Below are positions 51,761-62,450 of a stretch of 64,000 nucleotides of DNA, one piece after another. This stretch comes from an uncultured Lachnospiraceae bacterium (lineage in GTDB: Bacteria; Bacillota; Clostridia; Lachnospirales; Lachnospiraceae), in NCBI GenBank assembly GCA_900315505.1, contig OMZG01000001.1:1-64000 (forward strand). Reading direction: 5' to 3'. Position 1 is the stretch's first letter, and every line of letters starts with the position of its first letter. The notes beneath the pieces are model-generated. The model saw nothing but the letters and a program-made list of their open reading frames with translations, ran no database searches and was not told the DNA's origin. The position numbers and the translations under genes were made by a program.

Positions 51761-54700
51761 ATGGAGAATAACAGAATACGTCCGGTCAAGGCAGGCAAGG
51801 GAATCCGAATGAGCTATGCCCAGCAGAAGGAAGTACTGGAGATGCCGAACTTCATAGAGGTTCAGAAGAAATCATTCCAGTGGTTCCTTGATGAAGGGCT
51901 TCAGGAGGCTTTTGACGATATCTCTCCTATTGAAGACTTCAGCGGACGCATGAGTCTCAGATTCACGGGATTCGAACTGCTTCGTGACAAGGCGAAGTAC
52001 ACTATAGCCGAATGTAAGGAAAGAGATGCTACATACGCAGCTCCATTACAGGTGACAGTGCAGCTGCTTGTCAATGACGAAATGGATGAAGAGAAGATTT
52101 TCATGGGAGATCTCCCTCTGATGACCGATACAGGTACATTCGTCATCAATGGTGCTGAACGAGTAATAGTCAGCCAGCTGGTACGTTCTCCTGGCATTTA
52201 TTATGGAATAGATCATGACAAGACAGGTAAGAAGCTGTATTCATGCACAGTTATCCCGAACCGTGGAGCCTGGCTTGAGTATGAGACGGATTCAGGTGAT
52301 GTATTTTACGTTCGTGTAGACCGTACCCGTAAGGTACCTATCACAGTGCTTCTACGTGCATTAGGACTCGGAACGAATGAGGAGATCATCGAGAAGTTCG
52401 GAGACGAGCCGAAGATTCTCGCATCGTTTGAGAAGGACCCATGCCTTGAGGGTGAGAATGCAGTAGGAAGCCATGAGAGAGGACTTATAGAGCTGTACAA
52501 GAAGATCCGTCCGGGTGAGCCTATGACGCCGGAGAATGCGGAGTCACTTCTTGAGACAATGTTCTTCGACCCTAAGAGATATGATCTCGCAAAGGTCGGC
52601 AGATACAAGTTCAATAAGAAGCTTTCATTCAGACAGAGGATTTTCAATCAGACTCTGGCAGAGGATGTAGTTGATAAGGAGACCGGAGAGATTCTTGCAG
52701 AGGCCGGCACCAGAGTCAGCCGTGACCTTGCAGATAAGATCCAGAACGCCGGAATAGAGTATGTATATATCCAGACCGAGGAGAGAAATGTCAAGGTTCT
52801 CTCTAATATGATGGTGGATCTTTGCACATACGTAGACTTCGATCCTTTAGAGAAGTGCGGCATCAAGGAGAAGGTTTACTATCCGAGGCTTAAGGAGCTT
52901 CTCGACCAGGATCTCGATGAAGAGGATCTGATCAGCGCACTTATCAGAAATAAGCATGAGCTCGTACCGAAGCATATTACCCGTGAGGATATTTATGCAT
53001 CGATCAATTATAATATGCATCTTGAGTGGGGCATCGGCAATGATGATGATATCGACCACTTAGGAAACCGTCGTGTAAGAGCAGTAGGCGAGCTGCTTCA
53101 GAATCAGTACAGGATCGGGCTTTCGAGACTTGAGAGAGTCATCAGAGAGCGTATGCAGACGCAGGACCCTGATACGATCAAGGTATCAAATCTGATCAAC
53201 AGCACGAGACCAGTGACTGCAGCAGTCAAGGAGTTCTTCGGATCATCACAGCTGTCACAGTTCATGGATCAGAACAACCCACTGTCAGAGCTCACACACA
53301 AGAGACGTCTGTCAGCCCTTGGACCTGGTGGTCTTTCACGTGACCGTGCCGGATTCGAGGTACGTGATGTCCACTATACACATTACGGCCGTATGTGCCC
53401 TATCGAGACACCAGAAGGACCGAACATCGGACTCATCAATTCACTTGCCAGCTATGCGCGTATCAATGAATACGGATTCATTGAGGCACCGTACCGCAAG
53501 ATCGACAAGAGTGATCCGAAGAATCCTCGTGTAACGAATGAGGTTGTCTATATGACAGCCGATGAAGAGGATAATTATCATGTAGCCCAGGCGAATGAGA
53601 AGCTTGATGCAGATGGTCATTTCGTAAGGAATTCAGTATCAGGACGTTTCCGTGAGGAGACACAGGAGTACGACAAGACCCTGTTCGACTATATGGATGT
53701 GTCACCGCGAATGGTATTCTCAGTTGCTACAGCACTTATACCGTTCCTTCAGAATGATGATGCGAACCGTGCCCTGATGGGATCTAACATGCAGCGTCAG
53801 GCAGTACCTCTTCTGACTACAGAGGCACCTGTTATCGGTACAGCAATGGAGGGTCGTGCAGCCCGTGACTCAGGAGACTGTGTCATCGCAAGGCATGCAG
53901 GAACAGTAATAGATGCAGAATCCACTCTTATCGTAGTGAAGACTGATGACGGTGAGAGAGATGAGTATCATCTGATCAAGTTCGAGCGTTCGAACCAGTC
54001 GAACTGCTACAACCAGCGTCCTATAGTATTCAAGGGCGATCATGTAGAAAAGGGCGAGGTCATCGCAGATGGTCCGTCTACACATGACGGAGAGCTGTCC
54101 TTAGGTAAGAATCCTCTGATCGGATTCATGACCTGGGAGGGCTACAACTACGAGGATGCCGTTCTTCTTTCAGAGAGACTCGTAAGGGACGATGTATTTA
54201 CCTCTATCCATATGGAGGAATTCGAGACAGATGCCAGAGGCACCAAACTCGGTAAGGAAGAGATCACGAAGGATGTTCCGGGAATCGGACAGGATGCAGT
54301 AGCCAAGCTTGATGAAGAGGGTGTCATCATGGTAGGCGCAGAGGTAAGAGCCGGAGATATCCTGGTAGGAAAGGTTACCCCTAAGGGAGAGACAGAGCTT
54401 ACCGCAGAGGAGAAGCTTCTCCGCGCGATCTTCGGTGAGAAAGCCAGAGAGGTCCGTGATACATCTCTCAAGGTACCTCATGGATATTATGGAATCGTAG
54501 TGGAAGCTACCACATTCGTAAGAGAAGGTACAGAGATCCCTAAGAATGCGAAGAATGTAAAGTATGCAGAGCTTCCAGCCGGAGTAGATAAGAGAGTCCA
54601 TGTGACGATTGCCCAGAAGAGAAAGATCTCCGTCGGAGACAAGATGGCCGGTCGTCATGGAAACAAGGGTGTCGTTTCAAGGGTACTACCGGTCGAGGAC

Positions 54701-55726
54701 ATGCCGTTCCTTCCGAACGGTCGTCCTCTTGATATCTGCCTGAACCCGATGGGCGTGCCTTCTCGAATGAATATAGGACAGGTGCTCGAAATCCATCTGT
54801 CACTCGCAGCCAAGGCACTCGGCTTCAATATCGAGACTCCTGTATTCGACGGAGCTACCGAGAAGGATATCGGAGATGCTCTTGAGATGGCAAATGACTA
54901 TGTCAACAGTGACTGGGATGACTTCAAGGCCAAGTATGAGGGTTCAGTCAATGCGGATGTCATGCAGTATCTGTGGGATCACAGAGACCACAGAGAGGTA
55001 TGGAAGGGCGTTCCGATAAGCCGTGATGGTAAGGTACAGCTCCGTGACGGACGTACAGGTGAGGATTTTGCATCACCGGTCACGATTGGACACATGCATT
55101 ACCTGAAGCTGCATCATCTCGTAGATGATAAGATCCATGCCCGTTCGACTGGTCCGTATTCCCTTGTTACCCAGCAGCCGCTCGGTGGTAAGGCACAGTT
55201 CGGCGGACAGCGTTTCGGAGAAATGGAGGTATGGGCACTCGAGGCTTATGGAGCAGCCTATACACTTCAGGAGATCCTGACCATGAAGTCCGATGATGTG
55301 GTAGGACGTGTGAAGACGTATGAGGCAATCATCAAGGGACAGAATATTCCTGCACCTGGTATTCCTGAGTCATTCAAGGTAATGCTGAAGGAGCTGCAGT
55401 CACTCTGCCTGGATGTAAAGGTTCTCGATGAGGACGGTAATGAAGTACATCTGATGGAGTCACAGGATTACGGCAACACAAATATCAACAGCATCATCAA
55501 TAAGGAAGACTCTAACAGCAACAACAGAAGCACATACGCTTTTGAGAATGCGGAGGATTTCGGAAAGCTTGGATTCTCCAAGCAGGAGTTCAACGATGAG
55601 ACCGGAGAGCTCGAGGAGATCTCAGAAGACAATGAAAACGAAGATGCTGATCTCGATGATGAGAATGCAGGACCTCTCGATGCAGAGTCTGCAGCATCAG
55701 ATATGATCAACCTTGACAACGACTAA
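51761..55726 (+). CDS. rpoB: RNA polymerase beta subunit
   Basis: A 1321-residue beta subunit. The rifampicin region is visible with [20 protein letters not shown] and [20 protein letters not shown], and [20 protein letters not shown] is near the C-terminus, followed by an acidic low-complexity tail ([19 protein letters not shown]) found in clostridial homologs. The Asp/Ser/Leu/His positions commonly altered in rifampicin resistance are wild type. GAAAGGGA precedes the ATG. rpoC follows after 15 bp. Confidence 0.98.
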   Translation: MENNRIRPVKAGKGIRMSYAQQKEVLEMPNFIEVQKKSFQWFLDEGLQEAFDDISPIEDFSGRMSLRFTGFELLRDKAKYTIAECKERDATYAAPLQVTVQLLVNDEMDEEKIFMGDLPLMTDTGTFVINGAERVIVSQLVRSPGIYYGIDHDKTGKKLYSCTVIPNRGAWLEYETDSGDVFYVRVDRTRKVPITVLLRALGLGTNEEIIEKFGDEPKILASFEKDPCLEGENAVGSHERGLIELYKKIRPGEPMTPENAESLLETMFFDPKRYDLAKVGRYKFNKKLSFRQRIFNQTLAEDVVDKETGEILAEAGTRVSRDLADKIQNAGIEYVYIQTEERNVKVLSNMMVDLCTYVDFDPLEKCGIKEKVYYPRLKELLDQDLDEEDLISALIRNKHELVPKHITREDIYASINYNMHLEWGIGNDDDIDHLGNRRVRAVGELLQNQYRIGLSRLERVIRERMQTQDPDTIKVSNLINSTRPVTAAVKEFFGSSQLSQFMDQNNPLSELTHKRRLSALGPGGLSRDRAGFEVRDVHYTHYGRMCPIETPEGPNIGLINSLASYARINEYGFIEAPYRKIDKSDPKNPRVTNEVVYMTADEEDNYHVAQANEKLDADGHFVRNSVSGRFREETQEYDKTLFDYMDVSPRMVFSVATALIPFLQNDDANRALMGSNMQRQAVPLLTTEAPVIGTAMEGRAARDSGDCVIARHAGTVIDAESTLIVVKTDDGERDEYHLIKFERSNQSNCYNQRPIVFKGDHVEKGEVIADGPSTHDGELSLGKNPLIGFMTWEGYNYEDAVLLSERLVRDDVFTSIHMEEFETDARGTKLGKEEITKDVPGIGQDAVAKLDEEGVIMVGAEVRAGDILVGKVTPKGETELTAEEKLLRAIFGEKAREVRDTSLKVPHGYYGIVVEATTFVREGTEIPKNAKNVKYAELPAGVDKRVHVTIAQKRKISVGDKMAGRHGNKGVVSRVLPVEDMPFLPNGRPLDICLNPMGVPSRMNIGQVLEIHLSLAAKALGFNIETPVFDGATEKDIGDALEMANDYVNSDWDDFKAKYEGSVNADVMQYLWDHRDHREVWKGVPISRDGKVQLRDGRTGEDFASPVTIGHMHYLKLHHLVDDKIHARSTGPYSLVTQQPLGGKAQFGGQRFGEMEVWALEAYGAAYTLQEILTMKSDDVVGRVKTYEAIIKGQNIPAPGIPESFKVMLKELQSLCLDVKVLDEDGNEVHLMESQDYGNTNINSIINKEDSNSNNRSTYAFENAEDFGKLGFSKQEFNDETGELEEISEDNENEDADLDDENAGPLDAESAASDMINLDND

Positions 55727-55741
55727 CGGAAGGAGAAATTG

Positions 55742-58700
55742 ATGGCGGATAAGAGAGAAAAACAAACCAATCAGTCTACATCATTTGATGCAATTAAGAT
55801 CGGCCTTGCTTCTCCGGATCAGATCAGAGAGTGGTCTCATGGTGAGGTAAAGAAGCCTGAGACCATCAATTACCGTTCACTAAAGCCTGAGAAGGACGGA
55901 CTTTTCTGCGAAAAGATCTTCGGACCTACGAAGGACTGGGAATGTCACTGCGGTAAATACAAGAAGATCCGTTATAAGGGTGTTGTATGTGACCGATGCG
56001 GTGTAGAGGTAACAAAGGCTTCCGTACGTCGTGAGAGAATGGGACATATCGAGCTTGCAGCTCCGGTTTCCCATATCTGGTACTTCAAGGGAATACCTTC
56101 ACGAATGGGACTCATCCTCGATCTTTCACCAAGGATGCTTGAGAGAGTACTCTACTTTGCATCATATATAGTTCTTGATCCGAAGGACACACCACTCCAC
56201 AAGAAGGATGTGCTTTCAGAGCAGGAATATCAGCAGTATGTAGATCAGTATGGCGAGGGTTCCTTCCGTGCAGAAATGGGAGCCGAGGCTATACAGGAGC
56301 TTCTGAAGGAGATCGATCTCGACAAGGATGCGGAGGAGCTTACAGAGGAGCTGAAGAATGCCTCAGGCCAGAAGCAGGCCCGTATCATGAAGAGACTCGA
56401 GGTAGTAGAGGCCTTCCGTGAGTCGGGAAATAAGCCTGAATGGATGATCCTCAATGTACTTCCGGTCATCCCACCTGATCTGCGTCCTATGGTACAGCTT
56501 GATGGTGGAAGATTTGCCACCTCAGACCTCAATGATCTGTACAGAAGAATCATCAACAGAAATAACCGTCTGCGTCGTCTCCTGCAGCTTGCAGCTCCTG
56601 ATATCATCATCAGGAACGAGAAGCGCATGCTTCAGGAAGCAGTAGATGCACTTATAGATAATGGCCGTCGTGGAAGAGCAGTCACAGGAGCCGGAAACAG
56701 ATCCCTGAAGTCTCTTTCAGATATGCTGAAGGGAAAGAACGGAAGATTCCGTCAGAACCTTCTTGGAAAGCGTGTCGACTATTCAGGACGTTCCGTTATC
56801 GTTATCGGACCAGACCTCAAGATGTATCAGTGTGGTCTTCCGAAGGAAATGGCTATCGAGCTGTTCAAGCCTTTCGTAATGAGAGAGCTTCAGGCAAGAG
56901 GCATTGCGACAAATATAAAGAGCGCCAAGAAGATGGTCGAGAAGCAGGATGACCCGAGAGTATGGGATGTCCTCGAGGATGTAATAAAGGAGCACCCTGT
57001 AATGCTCAACCGTGCCCCGACACTCCACAGACTCGGTATCCAGGCCTTCGAGCCAATCCTCGTAGAAGGAAAGGCAATCCGTCTTCATCCTATGGTATGT
57101 GCAGCATTCAATGCCGACTTCGATGGAGACCAGATGGCGGCGCATCTGCCACTGACACAGGAAGCACAGGCAGAGTGTCGTTTCATGCTTCTCTCCCCGA
57201 ACAACCTCCTGAAGCCTTCAGACGGCGGAGTGGTAGCAGTTCCGGGACAGGATATCGTACTCGGAATCTATTACATGACCCAGGAGAGACCTGGTGTCAC
57301 CGGCGAAGGAAAAGTTTTCAGGAGCTATAATGAGGCACTTCTTGCCCATGAGAATGGCGGACTCGACTATCACGCCAGGATTAAGGTCAGAATGACCCGT
57401 ACAATGCCGGATGGCAGGAAGGTTTCAGGACTTGTAGAGTCTACACTCGGACGCTTCATGTTCAATGAGATCATTCCTCAGGATCTTGGATTCGTTGACA
57501 GAAGCATCCCGGGAAATGAGCTGAAACTCGAATATGACAAGCTGATCAAGAAGGGCGATCAGAAGACCATCCTTGAGAAGGTCATGAACGTACATGGCGC
57601 CACGAAGACGGCAGAGGTTCTTGATGATATCAAGGCAATGGGATATAAGTACTGCACACTCTCAGCAATGTCAGTTTCTATCTCAGATATGAAGGTACCT
57701 GATCAGAAGCAGGATCTCATTGATGAGGCAGAGAATAAGGTGGACTTCATCCGCAAGCAGTACAGAAAGGGTAAGCTGACCAATGAGGAGCGTTACAAGT
57801 CAGTAATCTCTATCTGGGAAGCAATGGATAAGAACCTGACAGAGGATCTTCTTGCAGGACTTGATGATTATAATGAGATCCACATGATGGCTGACTCAGG
57901 AGCCCGTGGTTCTGATAAGCAGATCAAGCAGCTCGCTGGTATGAAGGGTCTGATGGCCGATACTACAGGTCATACGATCGAGATGCCTATCAAGAGTAAT
58001 TACCGTGAGGGACTTGACGTACTCGAGTACTTCATGTCAGCGCATGGAGCACGTAAGGGAATGAGTGATACGGCTCTTCGTACAGCCGATTCAGGATACC
58101 TGACCAGACGAATGGTCGATGTATCACAGGAGCTCATCATCAAGGAGCAGGACTGCAACGAGGGTACCGGCAGGGATATTCCTGGCAAGTATGTATATGT
58201 CTTCGAGAAGGAAGCCGAGAACGGTGGAAAGCCGGAGCTTATCGAGTCTCTTCAGGACAGACTTACAGGACGTTTCAGCTGTGAGACGATCTGCGATGCA
58301 GATGGCAATGTGATCGTCAAGGCTAATCACATGATCACACCGAAGCGTGCCGAGAACATCATCAATAAGGGTGTCGATGCAGATGGCAATCCGATAGAGA
58401 AGGTAAAGGTCCGTACAATCCTTACCTGCCGCTGCAAGAACGGTATCTGCGCGAAGTGCTATGGCGCGAATATGGCAACAGGCCAGCCTGTACAGGTCGG
58501 CGAGGCTGTCGGAATCATCGCAGCACAGTCTATCGGAGAGCCTGGTACACAGCTTACAATGCGTACCTTCCATACCGGTGGTGTTGCAGGTAATGATATC
58601 ACCCAGGGTCTTCCTAGAGTTGAGGAGCTCTTCGAGGCACGTAAGCCTAAGGGAATGGCAACCATCACTGCTATCGATGGTAAGGTCCACTTCAGAAATG

Positions 58701-59419
58701 AAGAGAAGAAGGGACAGGAGATCGATATCGTAAGCGACGCTTCACAGGGCGAGGCTGAGGTAAAGACATATCCTATCACCTACGGCAGCCATATCATCGT
58801 TCAGGAGGACCAGCATGTAAAGGCCGGAGATCCGCTTACTGCAGGTTCTATCAACCCGCATGATCTGCTTGATGTCAAGGGCGTTGACGCAGTTCAGGAC
58901 TATATCCTGAAGGAAGTACAGAGCGTGTACAGACGTCAGGGTGTTGATATCGCCGACAAGCATATCGAGGTCATTGTCCGTCAGATGATGAAGAAGGTCC
59001 GTGTCACTGCCTCAGGCGAGAGTAAGTTCCTTCCTGGCGCTCAGGTTGATTTCCTTGACTTCGAGGATGAGAATGAGAGACTTGCCAAGGAAGGTAAGGA
59101 GCTGGCAGAAGGAGAAAGAGTTCTTCTCGGTATCACAAAGGCAGCTCTGGCTACCGATTCGTTCCTGTCAGCAGCTTCATTCCAGGAGACCACCAAGGTT
59201 CTCACGGATGCGGCCATCAAGGGTAAGGTTGACCATCTCCAGGGACTTAAGGAGAATGTCATTATTGGTAAGCTGATCCCAGCCGGAACAGGTATGAAGA
59301 GATACAGGGATATCAAGCTCAATACTGACTATACGACAAGAATCGAAGACCTTGTAAAGGATGAACCGATCGTCGATGAGGACGAGAAGGAAGATGCCGA
59401 CGACAAGGTAGAAATCTGA
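55742..59419 (+). CDS. rpoC: RNA polymerase beta-prime subunit
   Basis: A 1225-residue beta-prime subunit. The N-terminal zinc ribbon ([20 protein letters not shown]), the catalytic [17 protein letters not shown] near residue 457 and the trigger-loop [16 protein letters not shown] are all intact; a second zinc site is [13 protein letters not shown]. The ATG at 55742 is used, with AAGGAGA seven bases upstream; a TTG codon directly before it is less likely. It ends at a strong terminator. Confidence 0.98.
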   Translation: MADKREKQTNQSTSFDAIKIGLASPDQIREWSHGEVKKPETINYRSLKPEKDGLFCEKIFGPTKDWECHCGKYKKIRYKGVVCDRCGVEVTKASVRRERMGHIELAAPVSHIWYFKGIPSRMGLILDLSPRMLERVLYFASYIVLDPKDTPLHKKDVLSEQEYQQYVDQYGEGSFRAEMGAEAIQELLKEIDLDKDAEELTEELKNASGQKQARIMKRLEVVEAFRESGNKPEWMILNVLPVIPPDLRPMVQLDGGRFATSDLNDLYRRIINRNNRLRRLLQLAAPDIIIRNEKRMLQEAVDALIDNGRRGRAVTGAGNRSLKSLSDMLKGKNGRFRQNLLGKRVDYSGRSVIVIGPDLKMYQCGLPKEMAIELFKPFVMRELQARGIATNIKSAKKMVEKQDDPRVWDVLEDVIKEHPVMLNRAPTLHRLGIQAFEPILVEGKAIRLHPMVCAAFNADFDGDQMAAHLPLTQEAQAECRFMLLSPNNLLKPSDGGVVAVPGQDIVLGIYYMTQERPGVTGEGKVFRSYNEALLAHENGGLDYHARIKVRMTRTMPDGRKVSGLVESTLGRFMFNEIIPQDLGFVDRSIPGNELKLEYDKLIKKGDQKTILEKVMNVHGATKTAEVLDDIKAMGYKYCTLSAMSVSISDMKVPDQKQDLIDEAENKVDFIRKQYRKGKLTNEERYKSVISIWEAMDKNLTEDLLAGLDDYNEIHMMADSGARGSDKQIKQLAGMKGLMADTTGHTIEMPIKSNYREGLDVLEYFMSAHGARKGMSDTALRTADSGYLTRRMVDVSQELIIKEQDCNEGTGRDIPGKYVYVFEKEAENGGKPELIESLQDRLTGRFSCETICDADGNVIVKANHMITPKRAENIINKGVDADGNPIEKVKVRTILTCRCKNGICAKCYGANMATGQPVQVGEAVGIIAAQSIGEPGTQLTMRTFHTGGVAGNDITQGLPRVEELFEARKPKGMATITAIDGKVHFRNEEKKGQEIDIVSDASQGEAEVKTYPITYGSHIIVQEDQHVKAGDPLTAGSINPHDLLDVKGVDAVQDYILKEVQSVYRRQGVDIADKHIEVIVRQMMKKVRVTASGESKFLPGAQVDFLDFEDENERLAKEGKELAEGERVLLGITKAALATDSFLSAASFQETTKVLTDAAIKGKVDHLQGLKENVIIGKLIPAGTGMKRYRDIKLNTDYTTRIEDLVKDEPIVDEDEKEDADDKVEI

Positions 59420-59430
59420 TAAAAAGGTGG

Positions 59431-59461
59431 GCCTGCCAGTGACTGCTGGCAGGCTTTTTTG
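59431..59461 (+). terminator. Terminator of rpoBC
   Basis: GCCTGCCAG, loop TGACTG and CTGGCAGGC form a perfect 9-bp stem followed by seven T. The next gene starts three bases after the T run. Confidence 0.93.
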
Positions 59462-59463
59462 CT

Positions 59464-60216
59464 ATGAATAATAAAGTATCAATAATCACTCCGTGCTATA
59501 ACGGAGCAAGGTATATAGGAGAGACCATAGAGAGCGTGCTCGCGCAGGACTACACCGACTGGGAGATGATCATCGTAAATGACGGCTCATCGGATAATTC
59601 AGAGGAGGTAGTAAATGCATACGTGCAGAAGGACCCGAGAATCCGTCTTATCAATCAGAAGAACGGCGGCTCCGCCAATGCGAGGAATCATGGTATCAGG
59701 GAGGCCTCGGGAAGATATATCTGTCTTCTCGATGCAGATGATCTGTGGTATCCTTCTTTTCTCTCGGAGCAGCTCGCCTTCATGAATGAGAAAGGGGCAG
59801 CCGTGGTATGCTCCTCGTATGAGCATATCAATGCTGACTCAGAGGTCTTCGGAAGAGTAGATGAATGCATGCCCGTGATCACTACGAGGGATATGTATGT
59901 GATGAACCGCATCGGCTGTCTCACCGGATTATATGACGCCGGAACCTATGGCAAGATCTATCTCAGGGAGGAGCTTAATAGCCTGCGTGATGACTATGCC
60001 TACTGGCTCGACTGCGTCGAGAAGACAGGCCTTGCCTACGGGAATCAGAAGGTACTCGCGAAATACCGTGTGCTCGACACTTCCACGACCGGGAACAAGA
60101 GGAAGCTGATAAGGGTGCAGTGGCGCTTTTATCGTGAGTATCTGCACCTGAACCCGTTCGCAGCCTGTGGCAATCTTTTCAGATGGGGCCTCGCCGGCCT
60201 CCGCAAATTCAGATGA
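59464..60216 (+). CDS. Family 2 glycosyltransferase
   Basis: A 250-residue GT-A fold glycosyltransferase: VSIITPCYNGARYIGETIESVL, the nucleotide-binding VNDGSSDNSEE, and the DDLW-type acidic motif in LLDADDLWYP. Acceptor and donor are not predictable; such enzymes decorate cell-wall polymers, capsule or flagellin. It has no membrane helix. There is no ribosome binding site: the ATG lies just behind the rpoC terminator. Its stop codon is formed within the first bases of a family-A repeat. Confidence 0.88.
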   Translation: MNNKVSIITPCYNGARYIGETIESVLAQDYTDWEMIIVNDGSSDNSEEVVNAYVQKDPRIRLINQKNGGSANARNHGIREASGRYICLLDADDLWYPSFLSEQLAFMNEKGAAVVCSSYEHINADSEVFGRVDECMPVITTRDMYVMNRIGCLTGLYDAGTYGKIYLREELNSLRDDYAYWLDCVEKTGLAYGNQKVLAKYRVLDTSTTGNKRKLIRVQWRFYREYLHLNPFAACGNLFRWGLAGLRKFR

Positions 60217-60242
60217 AAAAGGGGACAGGTCCCTTTTTCATC
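60212..60242. repeat. Palindromic repeat family A, copy 3
   Basis: A 31-bp palindrome identical to the copy at 4773-4803. It begins inside the last codons of the glycosyltransferase gene, supplies its TGA stop and may terminate its transcript. Confidence 0.85.
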
Positions 60243-60267
60243 TGATTCAGTTTTTTGAAGGAAATAT

Positions 60268-61122
60268 ATGCTAGAACTATGTAAATATAATGAATTAAAA
60301 ATTACCCGATTCAAGGAGTTCGGTGCCCTGCTCGCAGAGAATATGGACGACGAGAAAAGGGTGCTGCTTCCGAAAAAGGAAGTACCTGATGATGCGAGGA
60401 CCGGAGATACCGTGAGGGTCTTCCTGTATCTTGACACGAAGGACCGGATGATAGCAACGATCACAGAGCCGCTCATCACAATGGACCGGCCTGAGGTACT
60501 TACGGTAAAGGACGTGACCAGGATCGGACTTTTCCTGGACTGGGGACTGCCGAAGGATCTGCTGCTTCCATTTCATGAGATAGCAGGCAGGCGGGACTCT
60601 GATCACAGGATCGAGGCAGGCGATGAGGTCCTTGTGCGTCTGTATATAGATAAAAGTGGCAGGCCGTGTGCCTCGATGAAGCATCTGTATGATGTGCTGA
60701 GCACGGACAGCCCGTATCAGAAGGATGATGTGGTAGAGGGACGGATCTACGAATTCGGCCATGATTTCGGGACCTTTGTCGCAGTAGATGATATCTATTC
60801 AGGCATGATCCCGCGCCATGAGGACATGAGAGATCATAATATAGGTGATGAGCTTGAGCTGCGTGTGACCGAGGTAAAGCCTGATGGCAAGCTTTCTCTT
60901 ACCACGAGAAAGGATGCGTATCAGGAGCTCGATTGTGACGGGGCAAAAGTCATGTCAATAATCGATTCATACGCAGGCGTGCTTCCCTTTACAGAGAAGG
61001 CTTCGCCTGAGGTCATCCTGCGTGAGACCGGACTGTCGAAGGCAGCATTCAAGCGGGCGGTCGGTCATCTGTATAAGGAGAGAAAAATTTCCCTGGAGGG
61101 CGGAAAGATACGAAGGATCTGA
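60268..61122 (+). CDS. cvfB: CvfB-like S1-domain RNA-binding protein
   Basis: A 284-residue protein with the CvfB/YitL arrangement of three tandem S1-type RNA-binding folds (about 8-65, 70-135 with IGLFLDWGLPKDLLLP, and 148-213 with VVEGRIYEFGHDFGTFVAV) and a C-terminal winged helix (LPFTEKASPEVILRETGLSKAAFKRAVGHLYKERKI). In Staphylococcus CvfB affects virulence gene expression and binds RNA. GAAGGAA lies before the ATG. Its stop overlaps the presumed CTG start of hydE. Confidence 0.9.
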   Translation: MLELCKYNELKITRFKEFGALLAENMDDEKRVLLPKKEVPDDARTGDTVRVFLYLDTKDRMIATITEPLITMDRPEVLTVKDVTRIGLFLDWGLPKDLLLPFHEIAGRRDSDHRIEAGDEVLVRLYIDKSGRPCASMKHLYDVLSTDSPYQKDDVVEGRIYEFGHDFGTFVAVDDIYSGMIPRHEDMRDHNIGDELELRVTEVKPDGKLSLTTRKDAYQELDCDGAKVMSIIDSYAGVLPFTEKASPEVILRETGLSKAAFKRAVGHLYKERKISLEGGKIRRI

Positions 61123-62231
61123 TAGAAAAGTTAAAAAAAGAGCACAATTTAACAGATGAGGAGTTCCTTTCGCTTATCACCATGCCTACGGGGATAGATG
61201 AGGATCTTTTTCCTAATACGCCGGAGGCATCAGCGCATCCAGCGAACAGGCTTCCGCTTTTTCCTGAATTCACGGATGACGAGGAAGCGCTTTTTACAGC
61301 GGCTGATGAGGTGAGGAGGCAGGAGTACGGCACGGATGTATATGTGAGAGGACTTATAGAATTTACAAGCTTCTGCAGGAACAACTGCTATTACTGCGGC
61401 ATCAGACGGGATGACAGGGAGCTCACCCGATACCGTCTGACGAAGGATGATATCATGAGGTGTGCAGCAGAGGGCTATGACCTTGGCTATAGGACCTTCG
61501 TGCTGCAGGGCGGAGAGGACCCATTTTTCACTGACGATATGATCTGCGATATAGTATCAGCTATCTGCGAAGGGTATCCTGACTGCGCCGTGACTCTTTC
61601 CATTGGAGAAAGGGAGCATGAGTCATATCAGAGATATTATGATGCAGGGGCAAGGAGATATCTGCTGCGTCATGAGACCGCATCTGATGAGCATTACCAT
61701 ATCCTGCATCCGGCGGAGCTGTCACCGGAGCACAGGAAGAGGTGCCTCTACGATCTGAAGGGTATCGGATATCAGATAGGGGCGGGGTTCATGGTCGGAT
61801 CACTCGCGCAGACACCGGAATATCTACTGGAGGATCTGAGGTTTCTGCAGGAGCTTAAGCCTGACATGATAGGCATAGGCCCTTATCTCACTCATCATGC
61901 GACTCCGTTTAAGGACTGCTGCAATGGCTCAATGGCGATGACGCTTCGGATGATAGCAATACTCCGGCTGATGTTTCCTTACGCGCTGATCCCGGCGACC
62001 ACGGCTCTCGGGACGATACATCCGAAGGGAAGGGAGTACGGACTATGTGCCGGAGCAAATGTCGTGATGCCGAATCTGTCGCCGACCGGAGTGCGGAAGC
62101 TGTATGCACTTTACGAGAACAAGATATGTACCGGAGAGCTTTCGAGCGAATGCAGGGGATGTATAGCCAGAAGAGCCGAGTCGAGTGGCTACAGAATTGT
62201 CGTAGACAAAGGGGATGTAAGGCCTCACTGA
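61119..62231 (+). CDS. hydE: [FeFe]-hydrogenase maturase HydE (radical SAM), likely CTG start
   Basis: HydE helps build the diiron subcluster of the H-cluster. The radical SAM motif CRNNCYYCG, the LQGGEDPFF segment, LRHETA and IGPYLTHHATP are diagnostic. The first ATG is at 61182, but the frame upstream encodes LIEKLKKEHNLTDEEFLSL, which matches the first helix of HydE proteins and would be lost. The only plausible start that keeps it is CTG at 61119, sharing CTGA with the cvfB stop, with AAGGA just upstream. A conservative annotation would begin at 61182 (349 residues). hydF and hydG are not in the window; the hydrogenase is at 12103. Confidence 0.85.
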   Translation: MIEKLKKEHNLTDEEFLSLITMPTGIDEDLFPNTPEASAHPANRLPLFPEFTDDEEALFTAADEVRRQEYGTDVYVRGLIEFTSFCRNNCYYCGIRRDDRELTRYRLTKDDIMRCAAEGYDLGYRTFVLQGGEDPFFTDDMICDIVSAICEGYPDCAVTLSIGEREHESYQRYYDAGARRYLLRHETASDEHYHILHPAELSPEHRKRCLYDLKGIGYQIGAGFMVGSLAQTPEYLLEDLRFLQELKPDMIGIGPYLTHHATPFKDCCNGSMAMTLRMIAILRLMFPYALIPATTALGTIHPKGREYGLCAGANVVMPNLSPTGVRKLYALYENKICTGELSSECRGCIARRAESSGYRIVVDKGDVRPH

Positions 62232-62259
62232 ATGTTTTAAATTATTTGAAAATTTCCTC

Positions 62260-62293
62260 TTGACAAACTAAATTAAGTTGCATATAATACAAC
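62260..62293 (+). promoter_or_regulatory. Consensus promoter of cysK with overlapping dyad
   Basis: TTGACA (62260-62265), exactly 17 bp and TATAAT (62283-62288), a perfect consensus promoter. The dyad GTTG-N9-CAAC (62277-62293) spans the -10, so a bound regulator would block polymerase. The trxB promoter has ATTG-N9-CAAT in a similar surrounding. Confidence 0.8.
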
Positions 62294-62352
62294 CATAGCA
62301 AGAAAACCTAGTTTATCCATAGGAATTATGGGAAAGACAAAAGGAGATGCTT

Positions 62353-62403
62353 ATGAAGACTGATCAGAGGAAGATCTTTCGATGTTGGTTTCATCGAATG
62401 TGA
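62353..62403 (+). CDS. Cys-containing leader peptide upstream of cysK
   Basis: A 16-codon ORF, MKTDQRKIFRCWFHRM, with AAAGGAG seven bases before its ATG, lies in the long leader between the promoter and cysK. Its single Cys codon (TGT, followed by Trp) falls at the top of the hairpin TTCGATG/CATCGAA (62378-62398), and a T run follows at about 62410-62415. Ribosome stalling at Cys when cysteinyl-tRNA is low could change the fold. There is no known family; function is inferred from position. Confidence 0.5.
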   Translation: MKTDQRKIFRCWFHRM

Positions 62404-62450
62404 TGATTATTTTTTGTATATATTGTATATAAAGGAAAGGACATTTTATT

